Below, piece after piece: positions 35,301 to 43,498 of a stretch of 64,000 nucleotides of DNA. Below the pieces are notes generated by a model. It had not been told where the DNA came from. It saw only the letters and a program-made list of their open reading frames with translations, and did not search any database. Each line of letters starts with the position of its first letter. The first letter of the stretch is position 1. This DNA comes from Marinobacter maroccanus (lineage in GTDB: Bacteria; Pseudomonadota; Gammaproteobacteria; Pseudomonadales; Oleiphilaceae): assembly GCF_002933275.1 (NCBI RefSeq), contig NZ_PSSX01000016.1, forward strand, positions 1-64,000, read 5' to 3'. Both the position numbers and the translations under genes were made by a program.

Positions 35301-36005
35301 ATGACCAGAGCATCAGGCGCCCGCAAGCTCTTGCGATGGTTTTCGCTGCTATGTGGTGGCGCTATCGTACTGATCCTGTTGATCGTTCTGATGTTGCGGT
35401 TTGTGAATCCACCCACGTCGGCCTTCATGCTGGGCTATCAGCTTCAAAGCACGGGCAAATCCCTCGCTCAGGAATGGGTGCCCATGCGCGAGATCTCTCC
35501 CTGGATGCCGCTGGCGGTGGTTGCCAGCGAGGATTAGCGCTTCCCGCATCATGTGGGCGTGGATTTTGAAGCCATTCGCCAGGCTTTGTCCGAATACAGG
35601 GCGGGTGAGGGGCTTCGAGGGGCGAGCACCATCACCCAGCAAACGGCCAAGAACCTCTTTCTCTGGAACGGGCGTAGTTTTATCCGCAAGGCCATTGAGG
35701 CGGGTTTGGCGCTTGTTATAGACGGCCTCTGGCCAAAGCAGCGGGTGCTGGAAGTCTATCTGAACATTGCGGAGTTTGGTCCCGGTATTTATGGAGTTGA
35801 AGCCGCCAGCCAGGCCTATTTCGGCAAGCCTGCCCGTCACCTCACTGAGTACCAGGCCGCTCTGCTCGCGGCCGTGCTCCCGAATCCGAACGTTTTGCGT
35901 GTCAACCCGCCATCCTCGTATGTGTTGGAGCGAGTGGTCTGGATTCGGGGCCAGATTGCACAGCTTGGTGCTGGATATCTGAGAGATCTCGAGTCTGGCA
36001 GATGA
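35301..36005 (+). pseudogene. mtgA: mtgA, monofunctional transglycosylase, broken by in-frame TAG
   Basis: The frame encodes a monofunctional peptidoglycan glycosyltransferase (GT51): a membrane helix at about 17-33, then VVASED, the first catalytic motif with Glu77. The 79th codon is TAG at 35535-35537. Translation resumes in the same frame with [40 protein letters not shown] and AASQAYFG, ending at 36005. Intact homologs have SEDQRFPxHxG, so a single C-to-T change (CAG to TAG) explains it. All other parts look normal, suggesting a recent mutation, a sequence error or readthrough. Confidence 0.85.
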
Positions 36006-36089
36006 GCAGATTTATTGGCGTGACCATTGGCTTTGACTCGTTGATACTGGGCGAACTCAATACCACTTCTCTTCTCAAGGATCGCAACA

Positions 36090-36569
36090 ATGGCTCTTTT
36101 CCCTGACGACAATGGCGAAAACGACCTGTTTATGTCACGAACCGACCCGGAAAACCCTCTGGGTACCCATGCCCCCTACAGTTTCGAGTTGGAAGGCAAA
36201 GTCTGGCCAACCGTGGAACACTATTTCCAGGGCATGAAGTTCACCGACGACAACCGCCAGGAAAAGGTGCGCAAGGCCGATACGCCCGGCAAGGCCGGAA
36301 AGCTCGGACGCAAGCGCTACAAGAGCCTGCGGCGGGATTGGAAGCAGGTGCGCGAAACCGTTATGACGCGGGGGATCTACGTGCGCTGCCGCACCCACCC
36401 CGAGCTGGCGGAAGCTCTGCTGGATACCGGTGACACAAAAATCGTTGAAAACAGCAATTTCGATTATTTCTGGGGCTGTGGTCGGGATCGGAGGGGCGAA
36501 AACCGTTATGGGAAGGTGTTGATGAATGTGAGGGCAAAACTGCGGGAGGAGCAGGCAGCGCAGAGTTAA
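36090..36569 (+). CDS. NADAR domain protein, YbiA-like
   Basis: This 159-residue protein has the NADAR fold (NAD and ADP-ribose-associated). A Y-S-F-E-L-E-G-K-V-W-P-T-V-E-H-Y-F-Q motif is followed by RDWKQVRETVM and DYFWGCGRDRRGENRYGKVLM. E. coli YbiA has an N-glycosidase activity on early riboflavin intermediates, so a metabolite repair role is plausible. Other NADAR proteins remove ADP-ribose from nucleic acids. It follows the broken mtgA by 84 bases on the same strand. Confidence 0.88.
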   Translation: MALFPDDNGENDLFMSRTDPENPLGTHAPYSFELEGKVWPTVEHYFQGMKFTDDNRQEKVRKADTPGKAGKLGRKRYKSLRRDWKQVRETVMTRGIYVRCRTHPELAEALLDTGDTKIVENSNFDYFWGCGRDRRGENRYGKVLMNVRAKLREEQAAQS

Positions 36570-36632
36570 TTGTTAACAAGGCACTGAACCTGCTGCTGGA
36601 TAAGGCATGCGTTCTCCTGGAGGACGATCGAC

Positions 36633-37559
36633 TCAGTAACAGGAATTCGGTGACGAGTCCGGGTTGATTTCGCCGGCGGCCACCAGCGATCCCAGAACTA
36701 CGAGTATCGCAGCCAGCGGAAGCCGCCAGTCTGGCGCGGCAATTCCTGCCAGTACCAGGAAAAGAGCGGCCAGTACAGGCACCGCATAGGCGAGGCTGCC
36801 CACCAGGGCTGTAGGCCCCTTCCGAAGGGCGAGATCCCAGGCCACCATGGCCAGTCCGTATGGCCCCAGGCCCAGGGCGACACCAGCGGCAAGCGCGGTC
36901 CCTGTAGGCAGCGCATGGGCGGAACCGGAAACGGTATCTGCGGCGGCCGCGCCGGCGCCTGCCAGAAGGAACAGGCCGGGCATTACCGGAGCGATCGCTA
37001 CGGGTGTTGCCTGGCATATCCACGAATACAGGGCCCAGCACCCTCCGGCCAGAAGAGCCAATCCGTAACCAGTCAGATTGCCTGAGAAACCATTACTCAG
37101 GGCCTCCGGGCCCAGCAGCAAAGCCGCCCCGGAAAAGGCAATCAGTGCCCCTGCAACAACCGGGAGGGCGATCCGCCGATGGAAAGCCCACTGGCTGATC
37201 AGGATGAACATCACCGGCCAGGTATAGGTGATCAGAGACGCCTCTGCCGTGGGCGCCATGCCCAAACCGGCCAGATAGGCGCCGACCGCCCCCAGTACCA
37301 GCAAAGGCACAAGACCGAAAATCACCAGTTGCCATTGCCAGGACACTTTCACAGATCTGCGCGCTTCGCGCCCCCGGAAACTCATGGGCAGCACCGCCAG
37401 CGCGCCACTGATCAGGGCGATGGTCGTAAGCTGGAAGGGCGGGATGGACTGCGCTGCATCGACGAGCAAGGGGGCCACCGCCCAGAGCACCACGGCAACC
37501 AGAGCCGCGATGATGCTCAGGATGTTTGGCAGACCGATGGTCGCGTTCAGAATCCTCAT
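36633..37559 (-). CDS. EamA/DMT-family transporter
   Basis: This 308-residue inner-membrane protein has about ten helices arranged as two EamA repeats. Helices such as IIAALVAVVLWAVAPLLVDAA and VVAGALIAFSGAALLLG are visible. The second half contains AMVAWDLALRKGPTALVGSLAYAVPVLAALF, typical of the repeat. Exporters of this family (for example YddG) move amino acids or other metabolites out. An AGGAGG ribosome site precedes the ATG. It is divergent from a LysR gene 113 bases away, which probably controls it. Confidence 0.9.
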   Translation of the reverse strand: MRILNATIGLPNILSIIAALVAVVLWAVAPLLVDAAQSIPPFQLTTIALISGALAVLPMSFRGREARRSVKVSWQWQLVIFGLVPLLVLGAVGAYLAGLGMAPTAEASLITYTWPVMFILISQWAFHRRIALPVVAGALIAFSGAALLLGPEALSNGFSGNLTGYGLALLAGGCWALYSWICQATPVAIAPVMPGLFLLAGAGAAAADTVSGSAHALPTGTALAAGVALGLGPYGLAMVAWDLALRKGPTALVGSLAYAVPVLAALFLVLAGIAAPDWRLPLAAILVVLGSLVAAGEINPDSSPNSCY

Positions 37560-37671
37560 GGGCAGTCCTCCTATAGCCGGTGTGTTGCGATTTGACAGTG
37601 GCAGGATATACTCGGTTTAAGCATCACAAAAACAACGGTTTTTGATCAAAAACATCACAGGAGATGATGGT

Positions 37672-38535
37672 TTGCGTCCCCGGATTCTTGATCTGAACGT
37701 GCTGCAAACGCTGGTGGCCATTGCCGATACCGGAACGGTTACCGCTGCCGCAGACCGGCTTGCTTATACCCAGTCAACCGTGAGCATGCAGTTGCATCGT
37801 CTGGAGGCCTTGTTGGAAGTGCCCCTTCACGAGCGAGAGGGCCGGCGAATACGGTTTACCGCCGAGGGCGAGCAATTGCTCGACTACGCCCGGAAGATGC
37901 TGGCCCTTAACAACGAGGCACTGGATTCGCTCCGGCAGCGGCAGGTTTCAGGACAGCTGAGCCTGGGTATCCCTGAAGACTATGCGTTTTTGCTGACCTC
38001 CGTTCTTTCCCACTTCAGCCAGTTGTTTCCGGCGGTTCAGCTTCAGGTTATCTGTGGTTCGAGCGTCAGGCTCTTACAGCAGGTGCAGGCCGGTGAGCTG
38101 GATCTGGCGGTTGTAACACGCCAGACCCGTTCTCCCGGGGGCGAGGTGATTCGCCGGGAGCCACTGGTGTGGGCCGTGGGCGCCGAGAAACAGCCGTCCC
38201 TCACAGATCCTGTTCCTCTTGCGCTCTACTCACCGGGCGCTGATGTGTTCAGGGAGGTGGCGGAGCAGGCGCTGTTTTCTGCGGGTCGGCAATGGCGCCT
38301 GGCCTACTCAAGTCAGTCGATGACGGGGCTGATGCCAGTGGTAGTGGCCGGATTGGCGGTGGTGCCGGTAACCCGCGATATGCTCACGCCCCAGTTGCGT
38401 GTTCTGGACGAACGAAGCGGTATGCCGGCCCTGCAGTCCATCGAGATGGCGCTGCATCGGCCATCGGGCCGCCCGACGGAACCTGCACGGCAGATGGCGG
38501 AGCTGATCCGGGAGCATCTGGCGGGAGATGGCTGA
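37672..38535 (+). CDS. LysR-family transcriptional regulator
   Basis: This 287-residue regulator has an N-terminal winged helix (ILDLNVLQTLVAIADTGTVTAAADRL, then QSTVSMQLHRLE) and a periplasmic-binding-like C-terminal domain. The start is a TTG at 37672 with AGGAG 8 bases upstream. A TTG 30 bases earlier has no ribosome site. It is divergent from the EamA exporter, the classic layout for a LysR regulator and its target. Confidence 0.88.
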   Translation: MRPRILDLNVLQTLVAIADTGTVTAAADRLAYTQSTVSMQLHRLEALLEVPLHEREGRRIRFTAEGEQLLDYARKMLALNNEALDSLRQRQVSGQLSLGIPEDYAFLLTSVLSHFSQLFPAVQLQVICGSSVRLLQQVQAGELDLAVVTRQTRSPGGEVIRREPLVWAVGAEKQPSLTDPVPLALYSPGADVFREVAEQALFSAGRQWRLAYSSQSMTGLMPVVVAGLAVVPVTRDMLTPQLRVLDERSGMPALQSIEMALHRPSGRPTEPARQMAELIREHLAGDG

Positions 38536-38591
38536 CCAGTCTCCATGTTAGGCTGGATCCATTGTGCGAAAACTTCCCAAGAGAGCTGAAT

Positions 38592-39905
38592 ATGATCAAG
38601 GATCTGACGCTTCACAACCGCGATCAACAGGTCATTCAAGCGATCAACGAGAACAACGCCGAGCTTGATGCACCGGCACGCAAGAAAAAGTTTGCGGCCA
38701 TGGCTGAATCGCCCTACCGGTTTTTCCGTGGCACCAGCCATCTGTTCTGGCAGGACATGTATAACGACTGGCGGTTTGCCCTGTTTGGTGGGGTGGCCGG
38801 CACCCAGACGTGGATACAGGGTGATGCCCATGTGTATAACTTCGGGGCCTTCGCCAATCACGACGGCGACGTGATTTACGGGCTGGACGACTTTGATGAC
38901 GCCGTGGTGTCGGATTACCAGTACGATCTCTGGCGGTTGGCGATCAGCCTTGTGCTCGATACGCGGGCCAATGGCAGCTTTGATGAATCCACCTGCGCCA
39001 AGGCCCTTAATGCTCTGGTGAAAGGCTATCTAAAGACTGCAACTGACTACAGCAAGGGTGATCTGGAGCGGGAAGTGCATTACACCGCAGATACCACCGG
39101 CAAGCCGCTGAAGAAATTTCTGCAGAAGGTTGGTCGCAAGAAGGACCGCAAGCGCATGCTCGATAAGTGGACGCGCCTGCAAAAAAACGGCAAACGGGCT
39201 TTCGATGCCAGCAACCCCAAGCTCAAGCGTTTGTCTCCGGTCGCCCGCAAACAGTTCGTGGCATCGTTCGAGGCCTACAGAAAAGAAAGAGAACAGGGCG
39301 GCAAGCATGACTTTTACCGGCTCAAGGATGTGGTTCGCCGTATCAGTGCCGGCACAGGCTCCCTTGGCACCATGCGATTCTATGCCCTGATTGAAGGCGA
39401 GGACGGGTCGCAGAATGATGACATCATCCTCGACATCAAGGAGCAGGGTGGGCCGGCCTTGTTGCTTGCCATGTCAGAACCGGAACTGCAGGCCTACCGG
39501 CGTGTCTATCCCAATGAGGGCGTGAGGCACGAAGCGGCATTCCGCGCCCTGTCAGAGCATCCGGACCGTTACCTTGGCTGGCTTGAATATGAGGGGCAAG
39601 TGTTCTCGGTCAGGGAACGGTCACCCTTCAAGGATGATTTTCCGACTGAGAAGCTTGATAAGAAAAAGCACTTCCTGAAGATGGCCGGCACCTGGGGTGA
39701 AATCCTGGCCACCGAGCACAAGCGCGCCAGCCGCCACCTGAATCCGGACCAGCCGTTCATGTTCGAAAAGTCCCTGCAGAGACTGACGAAAGACAGGGAG
39801 GGCGAATTTGTTACCTTGGTGGGAGCGATTGCCACCCACTATGCGGAGTGTGTGGAACGGGATTTCCAGACCTTTCTTGATGCTTTTGAACCGTCCACCA
39901 ATTGA
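38592..39905 (+). CDS. DUF2252 domain-containing protein
   Basis: This 437-residue protein matches DUF2252, a large soluble family with a kinase-like look. It contains the sequence blocks ESPYRFFRGTSHLFWQDM, WIQGDAHVYNFGAF and DDFDDAVVSDYQYDLWRLA, and ends YAECVERDFQTF. These blocks resemble the aminoglycoside-phosphotransferase fold (G-D-x-H-x-x-N and D-D-F-D), so a phosphotransferase activity is possible. ATG 38592 is the first in-frame ATG after the LysR stop, with GAGAG upstream. It is followed after 12 bases by a DsbA-like gene. Confidence 0.88.
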   Translation: MIKDLTLHNRDQQVIQAINENNAELDAPARKKKFAAMAESPYRFFRGTSHLFWQDMYNDWRFALFGGVAGTQTWIQGDAHVYNFGAFANHDGDVIYGLDDFDDAVVSDYQYDLWRLAISLVLDTRANGSFDESTCAKALNALVKGYLKTATDYSKGDLEREVHYTADTTGKPLKKFLQKVGRKKDRKRMLDKWTRLQKNGKRAFDASNPKLKRLSPVARKQFVASFEAYRKEREQGGKHDFYRLKDVVRRISAGTGSLGTMRFYALIEGEDGSQNDDIILDIKEQGGPALLLAMSEPELQAYRRVYPNEGVRHEAAFRALSEHPDRYLGWLEYEGQVFSVRERSPFKDDFPTEKLDKKKHFLKMAGTWGEILATEHKRASRHLNPDQPFMFEKSLQRLTKDREGEFVTLVGAIATHYAECVERDFQTFLDAFEPSTN

Positions 39906-39916
39906 CAGGATTCCCC

Positions 39917-40564
39917 ATGCAAAAGATCCAAATCGACATAGTTTCAGATATCGCCTGCCCCTGGTGCGCGATTGGTTATGCGCGCCTGGAGCAGGCCATG
40001 AAACAGTTGGCGCCCGAGTACGAGTTTGGGCTCCAATGGCATGCCTTCGAACTCAATCCGGATCACACTGGCGAGAGTGAGCCGATATTGCCGGCGCTGG
40101 CCCGCAAGTACGGCCGCAGCGAGGATGAGATGCGCGCCACTCAGGACCAGATGATGACGATTGCGAAGGACCTGGGCCTGAACTTTGAGAAAATGCAGGA
40201 ACGCTTCACCTGCAACACCTTCGATGCCCATCGTCTGGTCAAGTGGGCCGGTGAGCAGGGCAAACAGACGGAGATGAAGCAGGCGCTGTTCGAGGCCTAT
40301 TTCGGAAAGGCAGAGGATGTTTCAGACCCGAACGTGTTGCTGGGCTGCGTCGAAAGCATCGGGCTGGATCGCGCCAGGGCCAAGCAAATTCTGGATTCTG
40401 ATGAATTCGCCAATGTGGTCCGGGAGGACGAAGCCACCTATCAGCAGGCCGGCGTTTCTGCTGTGCCGGCATTCATCGTGAACGGTAAGTACCTGATCTC
40501 TGGCGCCCAGGAACCCGACACCCTGGTACAGGCGTTCGAGGAAATCGGCGCAAAGCCTGAATGA
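39917..40564 (+). CDS. DsbA-family oxidoreductase, FrnE-like
   Basis: This cytosolic thioredoxin-fold protein of 215 residues has the active site CPWC (residues 14-17) and begins IQIDIVSDIACPWCAIGY. The C-terminal cis-Pro region is GVSAVPAFIVNG. It matches FrnE-type 2-hydroxychromene isomerase or DsbA-like proteins, which lack a signal peptide. The start ATG 39917 lies 11 bases after the DUF2252 stop, so the two form an operon. Confidence 0.9.
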   Translation: MQKIQIDIVSDIACPWCAIGYARLEQAMKQLAPEYEFGLQWHAFELNPDHTGESEPILPALARKYGRSEDEMRATQDQMMTIAKDLGLNFEKMQERFTCNTFDAHRLVKWAGEQGKQTEMKQALFEAYFGKAEDVSDPNVLLGCVESIGLDRARAKQILDSDEFANVVREDEATYQQAGVSAVPAFIVNGKYLISGAQEPDTLVQAFEEIGAKPE

Positions 40565-40584
40565 GCACCTGAACTGGAGAAGAC

Positions 40585-41040
40585 ATGCCGAAACCTTCCG
40601 AAGCCAGGCAAAGAGCCATTCTCGAGCGGCTGGATAAATTCAGCCGGTTTACCGACAGCAACATTGCGATTCCGTTTACCAATGTACGGATTGGTGCAGA
40701 GGCTGTGATTGGCTTGCTGCCTGTGGTGGGAGACGTCGCCGGGCTGGTGCTCGCCGGCTACGTGCTGTTGGAGGCGCAACGGGCGGGCGCCAGTAAGACT
40801 GTTAAGCTTCGCATGCTGCGCAACATGGGCATTGATTTCCTGGGTGGCCTGCTGCCGGTGGTGGGTGATGCCTTTGACGCGGTATACAAAGCCAACACCC
40901 GCAACACCCGCCTGCTCAGAAACTACCTGGAAAAAGAGTTGGCGATTGAACCACCCCCACCGCCGTTCCCCTGGATGACCGTGATCTGGCTATCTATTCT
41001 GTTCGCTGTTGTTACCGGTGGTTTGACGTTGATCCTTTAG
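40585..41040 (+). CDS. DUF4112 membrane protein
   Basis: This 151-residue protein has a polar N-terminal part (RQRAILERLDKFSRFTDS). It then carries the DUF4112 blocks AVIGLLPVVGDVAGLVL and FLGGLLPVVGDAFDAVYKAN, which contain paired V-G-D motifs. A last hydrophobic helix (MTVIWLSILFAVVTGGLTLIL) follows. Function is unknown. It has GGAG upstream and lies 21 bases after the DsbA-like gene, likely in the same operon. Confidence 0.88.
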   Translation: MPKPSEARQRAILERLDKFSRFTDSNIAIPFTNVRIGAEAVIGLLPVVGDVAGLVLAGYVLLEAQRAGASKTVKLRMLRNMGIDFLGGLLPVVGDAFDAVYKANTRNTRLLRNYLEKELAIEPPPPPFPWMTVIWLSILFAVVTGGLTLIL

Positions 41041-41156
41041 AACGGCTGCGGCACCTCTGACGTTTTTAGTCGACTCAGTGTCGTATTGGTTCCTTCCGAA
41101 AAGATCAAAGAGGGCCACATTAGGGCTATCGACAACCCGGCAAGGGGGAGATAGCA

Positions 41157-42518
41157 ATGGCTGTTAAATTCGAGCAAGCACTTCTGGATTATCCACAACA
41201 ACGGGCCGGTGCTGCACGCCAGCCCGACAGCGTCGACCAGTCTGATCGGCGCGTTCCCATCAACTTGCGCCAATCCGGCCCCACGCCGGTGGAGATGCTG
41301 ATTTCCACCCGGGTTCGAAAGTCACCGTACTGGCATCTCGCCTACGAGGCTGGCTGCTGGCGGGCGACGGTCTACAACCGTATGTACCACCCCCGGGGTT
41401 ATGTCCGCCCGGAAGACGGCGGTGCCATGCTGGAATACGAGTCGCTGATCCACGACGTCACCATGTGGAACGTGGCGGTTGAGCGTCAGATCCAGGTCAA
41501 AGGCCCGGATGCCGAGAGGTTCGTGAATTACGTGATCACCCGGGATGCGACCAAGATCAAGCCCATGCGTGGCAAGTACGTCATTCTGTGCAACGAAGAG
41601 GGCGGCATCATCAATGATCCTGTTCTGCTGCGGGTCGCCGAGGACGAGTTCTGGTTTTCGCTCTCCGACAGTGATCTTGAGCTGTGGATGCGGGGCGTAA
41701 ACGTTGGCATGGGATTCAATGTCACCATTGCGGAAATCGATGTGGCGCCCGTGCAGATTCAGGGGCCCAAGTCTGAAGCCCTGATGGCGGACCTGTTTGG
41801 CGACGCCGTTCGGGACATTCCCTACTACGGCTTGATGGAAGGCCAGGTGGCCGGCCACGACGTGATCGTTTCCCAGACCGGCTTTACCGGAGAGAAGGGG
41901 TACGAGATTTACCTCAAGGATGCCACCAAATATGCCGAGGACCTCTGGTACGCCGTGCTCGCGGCGGGCGAGCCCCACAACCTCCGGGTCATCGCGCCTG
42001 CCCACCATCGCCGGATTGCCGCGGGTATTCTGTCCTGGGGGCAGGATGTGGATCAGGAAACCCTGCCGTTCCAGTGCAACCTGGCTTACCAGGTGCCGCG
42101 CAACAAGGAGGCCGATTACATCGGCAAGCAAAAGCTTGAGCAGGTCCGTGAGCAATTGGACGCCGGTCGCCCGCCTTTCAGCCACATCATGGTGGGCATC
42201 CGTTTTGGCGGCGGCAAGGTGACTGACTACTCCAACGATTTCTGGCTGATCAGCGGCCCGGACGGCGGCGACCCGGAGGGCTATGTTACCTCCCCCTGGT
42301 ACTCCCCGGAGCTTGAGACCAACATCGCGCTGGCTTACGTGCCGTTTGACCTTAGAGTCGTCGGCACGCGGCTGACTGTGCATCTTCCTGTGGAATACGC
42401 CGCGGCGGATGGCTCAACCGCTGTGGAGGCGGAAGTGGTAGAAGTACCCTTCCGGCCTTCGGTGAATCCCAACGCCCGCGAAAGAGCCCGGGCCAAGGGA
42501 ATTGACTTCGCCGATTAA
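41157..42518 (+). CDS. GcvT/DmdA-like THF-dependent methyltransferase
   Basis: This 453-residue protein belongs to the aminomethyltransferase (GcvT) superfamily. The region from about residue 65 (TVYNRMYHPRGY, VTMWNVAVERQIQVKGPDAERFV, ILCNEEGGIINDPVLL, PVQIQGPKSEALM) is closest in memory to DMSP demethylase DmdA, with about 60 extra residues in front. These enzymes transfer a methyl group to tetrahydrofolate. It heads an operon with a MetF-like gene and formate-THF ligase, which supports a demethylase that feeds C1 oxidation. The methyl donor (sulfonium, N-methyl or O-methyl) is unknown. GGGGGAG precedes the ATG. Confidence 0.82.
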   Translation: MAVKFEQALLDYPQQRAGAARQPDSVDQSDRRVPINLRQSGPTPVEMLISTRVRKSPYWHLAYEAGCWRATVYNRMYHPRGYVRPEDGGAMLEYESLIHDVTMWNVAVERQIQVKGPDAERFVNYVITRDATKIKPMRGKYVILCNEEGGIINDPVLLRVAEDEFWFSLSDSDLELWMRGVNVGMGFNVTIAEIDVAPVQIQGPKSEALMADLFGDAVRDIPYYGLMEGQVAGHDVIVSQTGFTGEKGYEIYLKDATKYAEDLWYAVLAAGEPHNLRVIAPAHHRRIAAGILSWGQDVDQETLPFQCNLAYQVPRNKEADYIGKQKLEQVREQLDAGRPPFSHIMVGIRFGGGKVTDYSNDFWLISGPDGGDPEGYVTSPWYSPELETNIALAYVPFDLRVVGTRLTVHLPVEYAAADGSTAVEAEVVEVPFRPSVNPNARERARAKGIDFAD

Positions 42519-42583
42519 CAGAGCGGGAAGGACCGGCGATAGCAGCTGTCTGGTAAACACCGTTGGCAATGGGGTGCGCGGTT

Positions 42584-43498
42584 ATGACACTGGTGAGAGA
42601 GCAACAGGCATTCAATCGGCCCGATGAGGAGGCAGCAGCACTGTTTCGTGATCTGGTGCGCTCGGCGTCCATCGAGGCCACACCCCGCCAGATCCTGGCG
42701 ACAGAACATGTGCCGGATCTTCTGCCGGCAGGCACCTGCGTGTACGTACCCTTCCTGCCAAGGGGGCAGTTCGGTGACACGCTGGAAGCTTCCCGTCGTC
42801 TGCTGGATCTGGGCATGCAGCCTGTGCCCCATGTGCCTGCCCGAATGGCCCAGAGCCGGGGCCAGTTGCGGGACTGGTTGGCCCAATTGGATGAATGCGG
42901 GGTAGACCGTTTGCTGCTGATCGCGGGCGACAGCGATGCGGTGGCCGGCCCGTTTCCCGACACTCTGGCGGTGCTCGAATCGGGGTTATTGGCCCAGTTC
43001 CGGTTCCACGGGATCGGTGTTGCGGCTCATCCGGACGGCCATCCGAGGGCGGATCGGGCAACCCTGGCACAGGCATTGAGCATCAAGCGCGAATACGCCC
43101 GTACTACTGCCACAAGGCTCTGGGTGGTCACCCAGTTCACCTTCGACGCTGAGGTGGTGATCGACTGGCTACAGGGGCTGGGCAACATTCTGGAAGAGGT
43201 GCCCGTTTATATCGGCATGGCGGGCCCAACCCGGGTTAAAACGCTTATCGCTTATGCAGCTATGTGTGGGGTAGGCGCATCCGCACGTATGCTGCTTCGG
43301 CGCCCTGGCAGTGCCCGAATGCTGGGTGCCTGGAAACCCGACGATATGGTCCGGGCGCTGGTGCAGTATTGCCTGGAAAACCCGGAGACCCTGCTGCGGG
43401 GCATTCATCTGTTTCCGTTCGGAGGCCTGCGCCAGTCAGCGCAATGGATTCGGGAGCACAGTGGGTCTGTCGACGACAAGAAGGAGGCGGTGTCATGA
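42584..43498 (+). CDS. Divergent methylenetetrahydrofolate reductase-like protein
   Basis: This protein of about 304 residues has MetF-family landmarks: VPHVPAR (early strand), a G-D segment near LLLIAGDSDAVAGPF, VAAHPDGHPRADRA, KREYARTTATRLWVVTQFTFDAEVV, and the end motif IHLFPFGGLRQSAQW. It is much more divergent than housekeeping MetF. In a demethylation pathway it could run in the oxidative direction, methyl-THF to methylene-THF, as MetF does beside LigM in Sphingobium. The start is uncertain: ATG 42584 is used, and ATG 42569 is in the same frame. It overlaps the next gene (ATGA). Confidence 0.78.
   Translation: MTLVREQQAFNRPDEEAAALFRDLVRSASIEATPRQILATEHVPDLLPAGTCVYVPFLPRGQFGDTLEASRRLLDLGMQPVPHVPARMAQSRGQLRDWLAQLDECGVDRLLLIAGDSDAVAGPFPDTLAVLESGLLAQFRFHGIGVAAHPDGHPRADRATLAQALSIKREYARTTATRLWVVTQFTFDAEVVIDWLQGLGNILEEVPVYIGMAGPTRVKTLIAYAAMCGVGASARMLLRRPGSARMLGAWKPDDMVRALVQYCLENPETLLRGIHLFPFGGLRQSAQWIREHSGSVDDKKEAVS

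Noticed and set aside
35535..35537. TAG in mtgA considered as a pyrrolysine codon
   Set aside because: MtgA is not a pyrrolysine protein, homologs have Gln here, and no pyl genes are visible.
41322..42383. A 353-codon minus-strand frame antisense to the GcvT/DmdA-like gene
   Set aside because: No domain, and the plus-strand frame is strongly supported by family motifs and operon context.
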